Assembly: GCF_000420525.1 (NCBI RefSeq)
Contig: NZ_ATVC01000005.1
Coordinates: 22,916-86,915 of the forward strand
Direction: 5' to 3'
Origin: Aquaspirillum serpens DSM 68
GTDB lineage: Bacteria; Pseudomonadota; Gammaproteobacteria; Burkholderiales; Aquaspirillaceae
DNA: 64,000 nt
Shown here one piece after another: positions 45,953 through 55,341 of the stretch. The notes under the pieces are model-generated. The model was not told where the DNA came from, did no database searches, and saw only the letters and a list, made by a program, of their open reading frames with translations. The position numbers and the translations under genes were made by a program. Numbering within the stretch: position 1 is the first letter of the stretch; each line of letters starts with the position of its first letter.

Positions 45953-47185
45953 ATGTCTCACGCTGCCCGCCACTACGCGATTGTCACCGCCACTTATTGG
46001 GGATTTACCCTATCGGATGGCGCCTTGCGGATGTTGGTTTTATTCCATTTTTACCGCCTTGGTTATTCCCCTTTTACCCTTGCCTTTCTGTTTTTGTTGT
46101 ATGAAGCCGCAGGGATTGTGGCGAATTTGATTGGTGGCTGGCTGGCAGCGCGTTTTGGCATTACCCGTATGTTAAGCATTGGGTTAAGCACCCAGATACT
46201 GGGCTTTGGTTTGCTGTCTTTGCTTGATCCAACTTGGACAGCGACGCTTTCGGTGGCTTGGGTGGTGATGGCACAGGGAATCTGTGGGATTGCCAAAGAC
46301 CTCACCAAAACCGCCAGCAAATCGGCCATTAAAATCACCCAAGCCGCTGCCGCAACGGCCAACGACAATGGGCAATTATTTCAATGGGTGGCATGGTTCA
46401 CCGGCAGTAAAAATGCCATGAAAGGCATCGGTTTTTTCCTCGGAGGGGCTTTGCTCGAAAGTTTCGGTTTTCAAGCTTCACTATGGTTGATGGCAGGGTT
46501 GTTAGGCTGTGTCCTGATTGGTGTGGTGTTTTCTTTGCCACAGATGATGGGAAAAACGAAGGCTTCACGCTCAACCAAAGAATTTTTGGCAAAAAGCCGC
46601 GCCATCAACCTATTAGCAGCAGCACGAGTGGTGTTGTTTGGCGCACGAGATGTGTGGTTTGTGGTTGGGCTGCCAGTCTTTTTATATTCGGTCGGCTGGA
46701 CTTTTAGCATGGTCGGGACATTTTTAGCCTTGTGGACCATTGCTTATGGTGTCGTACAAGGTTTAGCACCACAGATTGTCAAACGCAGCAGTAACGGTCT
46801 GCAAACAGAAGTGCCAGCGGCACAACACTGGTCGGCCATACTGATGCTGATTCCTCTAGCGTTAGCGGTTGCTGTATGGCAAGACATTCCTGCCCTTGCA
46901 TGGGTGGTGGTGATCGGATTGGGTTTGTTTGGTTTTGCCTTTGCGATCAATTCGTCAGTGCATTCTTACTTGGTGTTGGCGTATGCTGGCTCGGAAAAAG
47001 CCGCTGAAGATGTCGGTTTTTATTATGCCGCCAATGCGCTCGGTCGGTTTATCGGTACCCTGTTGTCCGGCATTTTGTATCAGTATGGCGGCCTGTCTGC
47101 TGCCTTACTTGGCTCGGCATTGATGTTACTGTTGTGTTGGCTGACAACGCTTAAATTGCCAACTCAGGCTCATTCTCATGGATAA
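45953..47185 (+). CDS. arsJ: Organoarsenical efflux MFS transporter ArsJ
   Basis: A 410-residue major-facilitator protein with about twelve membrane helices. The block GICGIAKDLTKTASKSAIK is typical of ArsJ. It exports 1-arseno-3-phosphoglycerate made by the preceding GAPDH, so the pair gives arsenate resistance without reduction. The gene is tightly packed between GAPDH and arsR (3-base gaps). Confidence 0.93.
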   Translation: MSHAARHYAIVTATYWGFTLSDGALRMLVLFHFYRLGYSPFTLAFLFLLYEAAGIVANLIGGWLAARFGITRMLSIGLSTQILGFGLLSLLDPTWTATLSVAWVVMAQGICGIAKDLTKTASKSAIKITQAAAATANDNGQLFQWVAWFTGSKNAMKGIGFFLGGALLESFGFQASLWLMAGLLGCVLIGVVFSLPQMMGKTKASRSTKEFLAKSRAINLLAAARVVLFGARDVWFVVGLPVFLYSVGWTFSMVGTFLALWTIAYGVVQGLAPQIVKRSSNGLQTEVPAAQHWSAILMLIPLALAVAVWQDIPALAWVVVIGLGLFGFAFAINSSVHSYLVLAYAGSEKAAEDVGFYYAANALGRFIGTLLSGILYQYGGLSAALLGSALMLLLCWLTTLKLPTQAHSHG

Positions 47186-47188
47186 ATT

Positions 47189-47521
47189 GTGATGCAAGAA
47201 ACTGATGTGATTGCTGGGCTCGCCGCCCTCGCTCAAGAAACTCGTTTACGGTTGTTTCGTTTATTGATTGAAACCGGCACCGAAGGGATGACACCAACTG
47301 GTATCACGGAAAAACTCGGTTTAGCACCGTCGGCGATTTCTTTTCATCTCAAAGAATTACTTCATGCCAATCTGGTCACGGTCGAGCGACAAGGCCGCCA
47401 TTTAATTTACCGCGCCGATTTAAATACCATGAATCAATTATTGGCTTATTTAACCACCAATTGCTGTCAGGGGGTGCCATGTTTTGATTTACCTGCGGCC
47501 CGCTGTCAAAGTCCTTGTTAA
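47189..47521 (+). CDS. arsR: Arsenic-responsive repressor ArsR
   Basis: A 110-residue winged-helix ArsR/SmtB repressor. The recognition region is [20 protein letters not shown] and there is no CxCxxC in the helix typical of the plasmid R773 type. Instead, cysteines 92, 93, 98, 106 and 110 cluster at the C-terminus, similar to the C-terminal As(III) site of Acidithiobacillus-type ArsR. It sits inside the operon, not at its head. Confidence 0.92.
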   Translation: MMQETDVIAGLAALAQETRLRLFRLLIETGTEGMTPTGITEKLGLAPSAISFHLKELLHANLVTVERQGRHLIYRADLNTMNQLLAYLTTNCCQGVPCFDLPAARCQSPC

Positions 47522-47546
47522 TCTCACCAATACTAAGAGAGAAAAA

Positions 47547-48563
47547 ATGGGTTTATTTGAACGGTTTTTAACCCTGTGGGTCGCACTCGGTATTGCTGCT
47601 GGGGTGGCGTTGGGTTCGCTATTTCCGACTGCTTTTCAAATAGTGGCAGGATGGGAATATGCCCAAGTGAATTTGGTGGTGGCTGTGTTTATTTGGGTGA
47701 TGATTTACCCAATGATGATTCAAATTGATTGGTCGGCAGTAAAAGAGATCGGCAGCAAACCACAAGGCTTGTTCTTAACCTTGGTGATTAACTGGCTGGT
47801 GAAACCATTTACGATGGCTGGTTTAGCGGTACTGTTTTTTCAATATCTGTTTGCACCGTGGGTCGATCCCACTTCGGCATCTGAATACATTGCCGGCATG
47901 ATTTTACTCGGTGTCGCACCGTGTACGGCAATGGTGTTTGTGTGGAGCCAACTGGTTAAAGGCGATGCCAATTACACGCTGGTGCAGGTATCGGTCAACG
48001 ATTTAATCATGGTTGTGGCGTTTGCGCCGATTGCTGCGTTTTTGCTCGGGGTCACTGATGTCACTGTGCCGTGGGAAACGCTGTTGCTTTCTACCGTCTT
48101 GTATGTGGTGTTGCCTTTATTGGCTGGCATGACAACACGGCGGGCGCTGGCGGCGCGGGGTGGGGCGGCAGTCTCAGACTTTGTCGGTCGGCTAAAACCG
48201 TTTTCGGTGTTAGGTTTGATTGCAACAGTGGTCTTGCTGTTTGGTTTTCAGGCGCCAACGCTGTTAACACAACCGACAATCATCGCGCTGATCGCTATTC
48301 CGCTGTTGTTGCAGACTTATGGGATTTTCTTTTTGAGTTGGTGGGCAGCAAAACGGTTGCGGCTCGCACACGACATCGCTGGCCCAGCCTGTTTAATTGG
48401 CACGTCTAATTTTTTTGAATTAGCAGTGGCAGTTGCGATTTCGCTATTTGGTTTACAATCCGGCGCCGCCCTCGCTACGGTCGTCGGTGTATTGGTTGAA
48501 GTACCAGTGATGCTCTCACTGGTCGCTATGGTCAATGCGTGGCGGCCCAAATCGACCATTTAA
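47547..48563 (+). CDS. acr3: Arsenite efflux transporter Acr3
   Basis: A 338-residue ACR3-family arsenite permease with about ten membrane helices. Cys126 in [13 protein letters not shown] is the conserved essential cysteine. It removes arsenite made by ArsC. The frame is open back to 47484, but ATG 47547 has AGAGAG upstream and gives the expected N-terminus MGLFERF. Confidence 0.92.
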   Translation: MGLFERFLTLWVALGIAAGVALGSLFPTAFQIVAGWEYAQVNLVVAVFIWVMIYPMMIQIDWSAVKEIGSKPQGLFLTLVINWLVKPFTMAGLAVLFFQYLFAPWVDPTSASEYIAGMILLGVAPCTAMVFVWSQLVKGDANYTLVQVSVNDLIMVVAFAPIAAFLLGVTDVTVPWETLLLSTVLYVVLPLLAGMTTRRALAARGGAAVSDFVGRLKPFSVLGLIATVVLLFGFQAPTLLTQPTIIALIAIPLLLQTYGIFFLSWWAAKRLRLAHDIAGPACLIGTSNFFELAVAVAISLFGLQSGAALATVVGVLVEVPVMLSLVAMVNAWRPKSTI

Positions 48564-48617
48564 TTTTGTTGTCGGGTGAATATGCGGCGCATGTTCATCC
48601 AAACTTCCCTTAAAACC

Positions 48618-49202
48618 ATGCCCTATACCCTCCATCAAGCCGTCCACCACACCCTGACCATCAAAAAAAGCCAGTTTATCGCCTGCGTTGAACCGATGGC
48701 AGACCGCCAACAGGCACAACAGCGCGTACAACAACTGTGGGCAGAACATCCACAAGCAGCGCATATTTGTTGGGCGTTATTGGCTGGTGGGCAGTCGGCG
48801 GCGGTGGATGATGGCGAACCCAGCGGCACCGCCGGACGACCCATGCTCGATGTCTTGCGCCATCAACAACTCGATGGCGTCTTAGCCACCGTCGTCCGCT
48901 ACTTTGGCGGCGTTAAACTGGGCGCGGGCGGATTGGTGCGCGCTTACACTGACAGCGTGGCACAAGCGCTATTGCAGGCGGAAAAAATCCCCATTTTTAC
49001 CCTGTCCCGCCTGCAATGTACCGTACCGTATGCGCTTGAAGGCGTGGTGCGGCGCGTTATCGCTCAACGTCAATTGAGTCTCGAACAGGTCAACCACGGC
49101 CAACAAGTAGAATTGGTCTTTAGCCTAAAAAGCGAACAACAAGACAGTATTCAACAACTGCTCAATGAACTCTGCCACGGTCAAATTCTGTGGCAGGATT
49201 AG
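48618..49202 (+). CDS. yigZ: YigZ/IMPACT family protein
   Basis: A 194-residue protein of UPF0029/IMPACT type. The domain signature DDGEPSGTAGRPMLDVL and RYFGGVKLGAGGLVRAY are present, and the C-terminal DUF1949 half follows. Homologues are linked to translation control in eukaryotes; the bacterial role is unclear. No Shine-Dalgarno is evident at any possible start (48576, 48582 or 48618). It overlaps the convergent apaG by 4 bases. Confidence 0.9.
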   Translation: MPYTLHQAVHHTLTIKKSQFIACVEPMADRQQAQQRVQQLWAEHPQAAHICWALLAGGQSAAVDDGEPSGTAGRPMLDVLRHQQLDGVLATVVRYFGGVKLGAGGLVRAYTDSVAQALLQAEKIPIFTLSRLQCTVPYALEGVVRRVIAQRQLSLEQVNHGQQVELVFSLKSEQQDSIQQLLNELCHGQILWQD

Positions 49203-49582
49203 TGCAAAACACGCGGCCCAGCGAGGGTGAATGCTGGAATTTCTGCCTCAAACTGCGTGCCATCCTCAGCCAGCATTGAATACGAACCTTGCATCATCCC
49301 AACTGGCGTTTTTAAGCGTGCCCCACTCATATATTCAAAAGTTTGCCCGGGTGCCAGCTGTGGATTTTCCCCAACCACCCCTGGCCCACGCACTTCTTCT
49401 TGATGGCCGTTTTCATCGGTAATCACCCAATGCCGCGTTAACAACTTCGCCGACACCGACCCCTCATTAGTTAAACGAATACGATAGGCAAACACATATT
49501 GCTCTTTGTCAGGATGGGAATGTTCGGTCAGATAAAACGCTTCTGGCTGAACAGCAATATGATATTTCATTTTCTCATTCAT
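49199..49582 (-). CDS. apaG: ApaG (Co2+/Mg2+ efflux-linked) protein
   Basis: A 127-residue beta-sandwich protein. The motif RHWVITDENGHQEEVRGPGVVGE and TPVGMMQGSYSM, each shown in part in the sequence, are typical of ApaG. Start 49582 has GAGGA 7 bases upstream; a longer frame to 49642 is not conserved in character. ApaH, the usual partner, is not here. Molecular function remains poorly known. Confidence 0.92.
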   Translation of the reverse strand: MNEKMKYHIAVQPEAFYLTEHSHPDKEQYVFAYRIRLTNEGSVSAKLLTRHWVITDENGHQEEVRGPGVVGENPQLAPGQTFEYMSGARLKTPVGMMQGSYSMLAEDGTQFEAEIPAFTLAGPRVLH

Positions 49583-49737
49583 GATTTTATCCTCAGTATT
49601 GGGCTCATTTGGTCGAAAGCATCTCACATTGAGGCAAGACAAACTGCCTTCAATCTATAGCCACTTGCGATGACAAACAAGACATCAGCCCGTGCATTGC
49701 ACTATGATTCGACCAGTAAAAAAGTGAGATTTAGCAA

Positions 49738-50025
49738 ATGCGTTATATTCTGTGGGGATTATTTATTACTTTGGTCTTAGCCAGCGTAGGCGCGGCGGTG
49801 GTCGGGGTGTGGATGTTATCTGGTCGAGACGAAGCACCGTTCCGTTATCAAAACTTTATCGACCGCCCACCCAAGCCGACGGAAACCCTTGCCCCCTCCG
49901 GTGCCGTGCAACCACGATTACACACTATTGAACCCACCGCCACGGCTGAAGCCACCCCCAGTGCCTCCGCCATTGCATTAAATGAGCTATCCTCTCTTGC
50001 CGAACCTTCGACACAAGGAAATTGA
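49738..50025 (+). CDS. Hypothetical membrane-anchored protein
   Basis: A 95-residue protein with one N-terminal membrane helix (about 4-26) and a Pro/Thr/Ala-rich low-complexity tail, probably periplasmic. Its stop overlaps the start of the next gene (TTGATG), suggesting an operon with the nucleoid-associated gene. No family recognised. Confidence 0.62.
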   Translation: MRYILWGLFITLVLASVGAAVVGVWMLSGRDEAPFRYQNFIDRPPKPTETLAPSGAVQPRLHTIEPTATAEATPSASAIALNELSSLAEPSTQGN

Positions 50026-51023
50026 TGATGCAATCGGCCCGCGTGAGCTGTTTAGCTGTCCACCGTGTAGGCAATCCCACCCGCCAAGAAGCCTTATTAT
50101 TGTCCGACCGCAGCGCCAGCGTCAGCCCTGCGGTGGAAAAACTGATTCTAGAAGGCTATCTACACGGGATTTGTGATAGCAAACGTCAATATCAGTTTAT
50201 CCATCCTATTCATCTACAACACAATGTGCTGTATGCGCTATCACGGCAGTTTTTCCGTGCCGAGGTCGATTTTCTGACCCTCTCGCGCCAAATCGCACAA
50301 CACCTCTATCAACAATCACAACATCCCAAAATCAGCGAAGGCGATGTGTTGGTGATCCTGTTTGAAGGCTTAGGCGATACGGGAGAAGAACGCGGCATTG
50401 GTATTTTTAAGGCCGAAGTTCGCGATGAATTTCTCACCATCATCGATCAACAGGGCGTTTTAGACCTAGCCCACGCCTCGGGCATTAACCCACGCTTGAT
50501 TGATAAAGGCGCGCTGTTACTGGAAAGCAGCCCCACGGTGTATGCCCTCGATCGTTTTGGTAAAGAAAGCCAATTCTGGGTAGAGGCTTTTTTACAGGCT
50601 TTGCGCGTCCCCGACAGCCAATCGAGCAGCAAACTGCTGACCGAGGTGATTGCAGAATTGGCCGACACTTTGCCTGACCCACAACAGCAACAACAGTTCA
50701 AAGACGATGTTTTAGGGTTGTGCGAATCACAAGAAGCGGTGTCGATTGCCACTATGAGCGAGGTGGTAGAAAAATTTGTGCCACGGCAAACGCTGCAAGA
50801 CAAACTCGATCATGCCGCAGAAAGCTATGGTTTTGCCCTCGATACCACCCAAGCCGTCCCCACTCAAGCAGTGCAAAAACGGTTACAACGGCAATGGAGC
50901 CGCATCGGCATTGGTCAAGGTATCAGCATTCTATTGCCGTCAGATTTGCATTTTATTGGGGTTGAACAGCAAGAATTAGCCAATGGTGAGCTGACTTTCT
51001 TGCTGCGTGTCGAACGAAAATAA
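50025..51023 (+). CDS. Nucleoid-associated protein (37-kDa NdpA/YejK family)
   Basis: A 332-residue protein of the PF04245 type. The region HLYQQSQHPKISEGDVLVI followed by GIGIFKAEVRDEFL and GALLLESSPTVYALDR is characteristic. YejK binds the nucleoid and topoisomerase IV in E. coli; sequence similarity to YejK itself looks distant, so function is by family only. AAGGAA lies 5-8 bases before ATG 50025/50028. Confidence 0.82.
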   Translation: MMQSARVSCLAVHRVGNPTRQEALLLSDRSASVSPAVEKLILEGYLHGICDSKRQYQFIHPIHLQHNVLYALSRQFFRAEVDFLTLSRQIAQHLYQQSQHPKISEGDVLVILFEGLGDTGEERGIGIFKAEVRDEFLTIIDQQGVLDLAHASGINPRLIDKGALLLESSPTVYALDRFGKESQFWVEAFLQALRVPDSQSSSKLLTEVIAELADTLPDPQQQQQFKDDVLGLCESQEAVSIATMSEVVEKFVPRQTLQDKLDHAAESYGFALDTTQAVPTQAVQKRLQRQWSRIGIGQGISILLPSDLHFIGVEQQELANGELTFLLRVERK

Positions 51024-51035
51024 GGACAGTTAGTC

Positions 51036-51884
51036 ATGTTGACCACCCTCGTTTCTGCTTCACAACTGGCTGACCTTGCCAGCGATAACATTGTTATCCT
51101 CGATTGCCGCCACAGTCTGGCCGATCCACGCTATGGCGAACAAGCCTACGCCGTTGCCCATATTCACGGCGCGCATTTTGTTCACCTCAACCGCGATTTA
51201 TCAGGGCCTTGCACTGGTAAAAATGGCCGCCATCCGCTGCCCGATATTGGCCGCCTTGCCAGTTTATTTGGTCACATCGGCATCACCGCCGATAAACAAG
51301 TGATTGCCTATGATGATGCAGGTGGTATGTTTGCCGCACGGGCATGGTGGTTGTTGCGCTGGCTCGGCCATGAAGCGGTGGCGGTGTTAGATGGCGGTTG
51401 GCAAGCATGGCAACAGGCACAAGGCCAAATTGATGGCCTACAGCCCAACCGTAGCGGCAGCCAATTTTTATTGCGTCCGGCACTGGAACAGGTGGTCAAC
51501 GCTGCTACGGTGTTACAGCAGTTATCCCAACCTGATTTATGCCTGATTGATGCCCGCGCCCCCAACCGTTTTGCCGGTCAGGATGAAACATTAGACCCCG
51601 TTGGCGGCCATATTCCCAGAGCAAAAAATCGCTTCTTTCAACACAATCTGACAGGAGAAGGCAAGTTCAAACCGCTGTCAGAACTACGCGAAGAATGGCA
51701 AGCCTATCTCACACCACACACCGCCAAACAGGCTATCCACCAATGCGGCTCGGGTGTTACTGCCTGCCATAATTTATTGGCACTGGCTCATCTTGGTTGG
51801 CACGGTGGGCGACTGTATGCCGGTTCGTGGAGCGAATGGTGTAGCGATCCAAGCCGCCCGATTGCCACCGGTACTGCGGCTTAA
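51036..51884 (+). CDS. sseA: 3-Mercaptopyruvate/thiosulfate sulfurtransferase
   Basis: A 282-residue tandem-rhodanese enzyme. The inactive first domain has DCRHSLADPRYGE and DDAGGMFAARAWW; the active second domain has the loop CGSGVTA (Cys237), which is the mercaptopyruvate-type signature. It moves sulfane sulfur to thiol acceptors or cyanide. It overlaps the convergent ggt by 4 bases at the stops. Confidence 0.9.
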   Translation: MLTTLVSASQLADLASDNIVILDCRHSLADPRYGEQAYAVAHIHGAHFVHLNRDLSGPCTGKNGRHPLPDIGRLASLFGHIGITADKQVIAYDDAGGMFAARAWWLLRWLGHEAVAVLDGGWQAWQQAQGQIDGLQPNRSGSQFLLRPALEQVVNAATVLQQLSQPDLCLIDARAPNRFAGQDETLDPVGGHIPRAKNRFFQHNLTGEGKFKPLSELREEWQAYLTPHTAKQAIHQCGSGVTACHNLLALAHLGWHGGRLYAGSWSEWCSDPSRPIATGTAA

Positions 51885-53614
51885 AACCCTGCCACCACCC
51901 CCTCACGGCGGGGGTCTGCCCCGCCTATCAAACGACCATCGGCTTGTTTGGCAATGATCGACAAGCCGCTCGTCATCGGCAACAACTTCACGCTATGGCC
52001 GCGTTGTTGTAGTGCCTCGGTCAGCGTGTCTAAGCCTTGCCCTTGTTCCAGCTCAGTAGCGGCATTGCGGCTACCATAGTGCGGTAAATTTGCTGCTGCC
52101 TGTGGTGTGAGACGCCAATCGGTCAAGGCCAAAATCGCTTTTGCCACATAAGGAATAATCAAACTCCCCCCCGGTGAACCCACTGCCATCACTGCCTCAC
52201 CCTGTCGATTGAATAACAGCGTCGGCGCCATGCTGCTGCGTGGACGTTTGCCCCCTTCGAGACGATTTGCCACCGGCACCCCGTCTTTTTCTGGCAAGAA
52301 AGAGAAGTCGGTTAATTGATTATTCAATAAGAAACCGCGCACCATAATGCGACTACCAAAGGCATCTTCAATCGAGCTGGTCATTGATGCCACGCCACCT
52401 TCAGCATCAAATGCCACCAGATGGGTGGTGGAAGGCAAATCGGCGGAATGATTTTCCGCTAGTGCCGTTTTCACCCCAGCCGGTTGACCGGCCGGCTGGC
52501 TGCCGTGGCTACGCACGGGGTCAATGCGTTGGCTACGCAGTGCCAAATAGATCGGGTCTAATAAAGCCTGTTGCGGTACGGCGACAAAATCAGGATCGGC
52601 AAGATAACGCTCACGGTCGGCAAACGCTAAACGCCCTGCTTCGCTGAATAAATGCACCGCCTCTACCGACACAGGGGAGTATTTCGCCATGTCAAACCGC
52701 GACAGCACACCCAACATTTGCAATACCGCGACCCCACCGGAGCTGGGCGCAGGCATTCCGCATACATTCCATTGCCGGTAAGGAGCACACAAAGGGGAAC
52801 GGATTTTGGCTTGATACTGTGCCAAATCTTGCAACGACAAATCACCGGCTTTAGCGTGATTTTTCACGGCGGCGACAATATCGCGTGCCACCTCACCGTG
52901 ATAAAACCCTTGCGGCCCACGCGCAGCAATCCGGCGCAAGGTGTCGGCATACGCCGGATTGCGTAACAACGTCCCGACGGGGTGAGGCTTTCCTTCGGCA
53001 GTGAAAAAATAGGCACGCGCAGCAGGGTCTTGCTGTAAGCGAGTTTCTTTACTCAATAGCGTATGCAAACGCGGCGATACCGGAAAACCAGCCTCGGCTA
53101 GACGAATCGCAGGTTCTGCTAGCTTGACCCACGGTAATTTACCTTGACGTTGATGCGCGGCATACAACATCGCCACCAAACCGGGTGTTCCAACGGCTTG
53201 ACCACTGGCAACCGCCTCGGCAAAGGGCAGCGGTTGACCATCGGCTTGTAAAAAACGCTGCGGTGTCGCGCTGGCAGGGGCGGTCTCGCGGCCATCCCAT
53301 GCCGTCAACCCTTCACGCAGATGATGCGATAACAAAAAACCGCCGCCCCCGATACCGGAAGATTGCGGCTCAACCAAGCCCAACACCCATTGCGCGGCAA
53401 TCACCGCATCCACCGCACTGCCGCCTTGTTGCAAAATGGTTTTCCCCACTTCGCTGGCTAAAGGATGGGCGGTCACTATCATGGCTTTTTCGGCCACGAT
53501 AGCAGCTGATTTTTCTACACGACCACTGGCAGCCTCGGGTGGGGGTGAGACATCCGCCAACGCCCATGAAGACAACACACAACTCAATAACACCAATAAT
53601 TTTTTATATTGCAT
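51881..53614 (-). CDS. ggt: Gamma-glutamyltransferase
   Basis: A 577-residue periplasmic Ntn-hydrolase with a signal peptide (cleavage after ALA). The self-processing nucleophile is Thr396 in PSTTHLVAFD, and GIGGGGF near 87-93 and GSPGGSLI are the substrate-binding loops. It cleaves glutathione and other gamma-glutamyl peptides. It starts 15 bases downstream of the NfeD gene stop. Confidence 0.94.
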   Translation of the reverse strand: MQYKKLLVLLSCVLSSWALADVSPPPEAASGRVEKSAAIVAEKAMIVTAHPLASEVGKTILQQGGSAVDAVIAAQWVLGLVEPQSSGIGGGGFLLSHHLREGLTAWDGRETAPASATPQRFLQADGQPLPFAEAVASGQAVGTPGLVAMLYAAHQRQGKLPWVKLAEPAIRLAEAGFPVSPRLHTLLSKETRLQQDPAARAYFFTAEGKPHPVGTLLRNPAYADTLRRIAARGPQGFYHGEVARDIVAAVKNHAKAGDLSLQDLAQYQAKIRSPLCAPYRQWNVCGMPAPSSGGVAVLQMLGVLSRFDMAKYSPVSVEAVHLFSEAGRLAFADRERYLADPDFVAVPQQALLDPIYLALRSQRIDPVRSHGSQPAGQPAGVKTALAENHSADLPSTTHLVAFDAEGGVASMTSSIEDAFGSRIMVRGFLLNNQLTDFSFLPEKDGVPVANRLEGGKRPRSSMAPTLLFNRQGEAVMAVGSPGGSLIIPYVAKAILALTDWRLTPQAAANLPHYGSRNAATELEQGQGLDTLTEALQQRGHSVKLLPMTSGLSIIAKQADGRLIGGADPRREGVVAGF

Positions 53615-53629
53615 TCGATCACATCCTTT

Positions 53630-54079
53630 TTATTGTTCGCTGTTTGCTTCGTTTGTCGGTTTGGTTTGGCAACGCAACAGCCATTCATGCCCATCACGGC
53701 CAGCAATCAAATAACTTTCATGGCCTTGACCAAGGCGTTCCCCTTCCACCAAACGCGCTTCCCATTCTGTCCCCCGATAGCGCACCCGTGCATGCTGCTC
53801 ATCGCGCCACAACACCACCTGCACCGCCTGTCCAATATCAGCATCTGGCAATGCTGCCACCAATTGTTTTGCCTTGCGCCGCCGCCACAACAGGGAAAAA
53901 CCAGATAGCATCACGGTCGAAGCCACCCACCACGGCAATTCCGGCCAACTGTCGCCGGCGACCCATGCCGCCGCCCCAGCCGCCCCAAGGCCAACCGCCA
54001 CCACCAACATAAAAAATGCGCCGCTAAAAAGTTCAGCCACCACGGCCAACAACGCCGCCGCAAACCAAAAATAGGCCAT
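53630..54079 (-). CDS. NfeD-like membrane protein
   Basis: A 149-residue protein with two or three N-terminal membrane helices (about 3-40 and 52-66) and a C-terminal OB-fold domain (DIGQAVQVVLWRDEQHARVRYRGTEWEARL, in part). This is the short NfeD type that usually works with a stomatin/SPFH partner; no such gene is adjacent. Start 54079 has GGGGGAA upstream; a longer frame to 54112 is less likely. Confidence 0.85.
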   Translation of the reverse strand: MAYFWFAAALLAVVAELFSGAFFMLVVAVGLGAAGAAAWVAGDSWPELPWWVASTVMLSGFSLLWRRRKAKQLVAALPDADIGQAVQVVLWRDEQHARVRYRGTEWEARLVEGERLGQGHESYLIAGRDGHEWLLRCQTKPTNEANSEQ

Positions 54080-54166
54080 TACTTGTTCCCCCATTGTTCG
54101 CTGATGCCACATTGTGGCAGCCTAAGGCAAATGAAAGTTGGAATGAGACAAAGAAAAGGACATCCC

Positions 54167-55135
54167 ATGCGTGCCATTGTGCATCAAGCGCCCTGCACCG
54201 CAGGCGATTTATCATTGCAAGACCTACCCCTGCCATCGTTCAGCAGCACGCAGCTCTTGGTAAAAGTCGCTGCCGCCGGTGTGAATCGAGCAGATATTGT
54301 GCAACGCCAAGGACGTTATCCGGCGCCAGCCGGTGCCTCGCCTTTATTGGGCTTAGAAATTGCCGGCGAAGTGGTTGCAGTCGGTGAGGCAGTCACTGAC
54401 TTTGCCATCGGTGACGCGGTGTTTGGTTTAATCGGTGGCGGTGGTTATGCTGAGTATGCGGTATTGGACGCGGCGTGTGCCATTCACAAACCAGCCGAAT
54501 TGTCATGGCAAGAAGCCGCCAGCCTCCCCGAGGCGTGGATGACGGCGTGGCTCAATTTATGTGAATTAGGCCAATTACAAACAGGCGAAACGGTATTGAT
54601 TCATGCTGGTGCCAGTGGCGTTGGCAGTGCTGCCATTCAATTAGCCAAATGGCGCGGGGCCAAAGTCATCACCACCGTTGGCAATGCAGAAAAAGCAGCA
54701 TGGTGCCGTGAATTGGGCGCGGATATCGCGATTGTTTATTCAGAACAAAACTTCGCCAGCGTGGTACGCGAACAGGGACGAGTAGCATTGATTTTAGACT
54801 GTATCGGCGGCAGCTATTTACAGCGCAATCTGCAATGTCTCGCCACCGATGGCCGCTTGATTGTGATTGGCGTGATGGGCGGCGCAAAAGCGGAATTGGA
54901 TTTGGCAATGTTATTGGTCAAACGTATCCGCTTATTGGGTTCGACGCTGCGCAGCCAAGCCTTGCCACAAAAACAGCATCTGACACAGGCACTGCGCGAA
55001 CAGATTTTGCCAGCCATCAGCAGTGGCACAATTCGCCCCACCATTGATTGTTGTTTTGCGCTCGCTGATGCCGCCGCCGCTCATCGCTATCTCGAAGAAA
55101 ATCGCAATTTGGGCAAAGTCTTGCTAAATCCTTAA
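54167..55135 (+). CDS. NAD(P)H quinone oxidoreductase (PIG3/zeta-crystallin type)
   Basis: A 322-residue medium-chain dehydrogenase without catalytic zinc. The domain order is an N-terminal GroES-like fold with AAGVNRADIVQRQGRYP, then a Rossmann fold with AGASGVGSAAIQLAK. These motifs are typical of the PIG3 group of one-electron quinone reductases. AAAGGA precedes ATG 54167. It is divergent from the NfeD gene. Confidence 0.92.
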   Translation: MRAIVHQAPCTAGDLSLQDLPLPSFSSTQLLVKVAAAGVNRADIVQRQGRYPAPAGASPLLGLEIAGEVVAVGEAVTDFAIGDAVFGLIGGGGYAEYAVLDAACAIHKPAELSWQEAASLPEAWMTAWLNLCELGQLQTGETVLIHAGASGVGSAAIQLAKWRGAKVITTVGNAEKAAWCRELGADIAIVYSEQNFASVVREQGRVALILDCIGGSYLQRNLQCLATDGRLIVIGVMGGAKAELDLAMLLVKRIRLLGSTLRSQALPQKQHLTQALREQILPAISSGTIRPTIDCCFALADAAAAHRYLEENRNLGKVLLNP

Positions 55136-55138
55136 ACC

Positions 55139-55182
55139 ATCGGCTTTTCGCGAAAAATCGCCGATCAGCCAATCGGTTTTTC
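55139..55182 (+). terminator. Overlapping alternative hairpins, second with T-run
   Basis: ATCGGC (55139) pairs with GCCGAT (55160), while CCGAT (55161) pairs with ATCGG (55172) followed by TTTTTC. The two stems share bases and exclude each other. The second looks like a terminator for the quinone reductase gene. Confidence 0.55.
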
Positions 55183-55245
55183 GACTTGCCGCATCGCGAG
55201 TGCGCCAAGCGCGTCCATTGGTGTAAAATCAACCGGTTTAAGTTC

Positions 55246-55287
55246 GTGCTAACACTTGTGCTGTTGGCACGGCCATCACTCTTTTTT
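55246..55287 (+). promoter_or_regulatory. Hairpin and T7 run in the alaS leader
   Basis: GTGCTAACA and TGTTGGCAC form a 9-bp stem with one G-T pair (7-base loop, 55246-55270); a run of seven T follows 10 bases later (55281-55287). It lies 54 bases before alaS and could be a leader attenuator. Confidence 0.4.
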
Positions 55288-55341
55288 TGAGCAGGCGAAC
55301 CAAGTGCGCCATGTCAACCACCCTATTGATTAGAGAATGTT

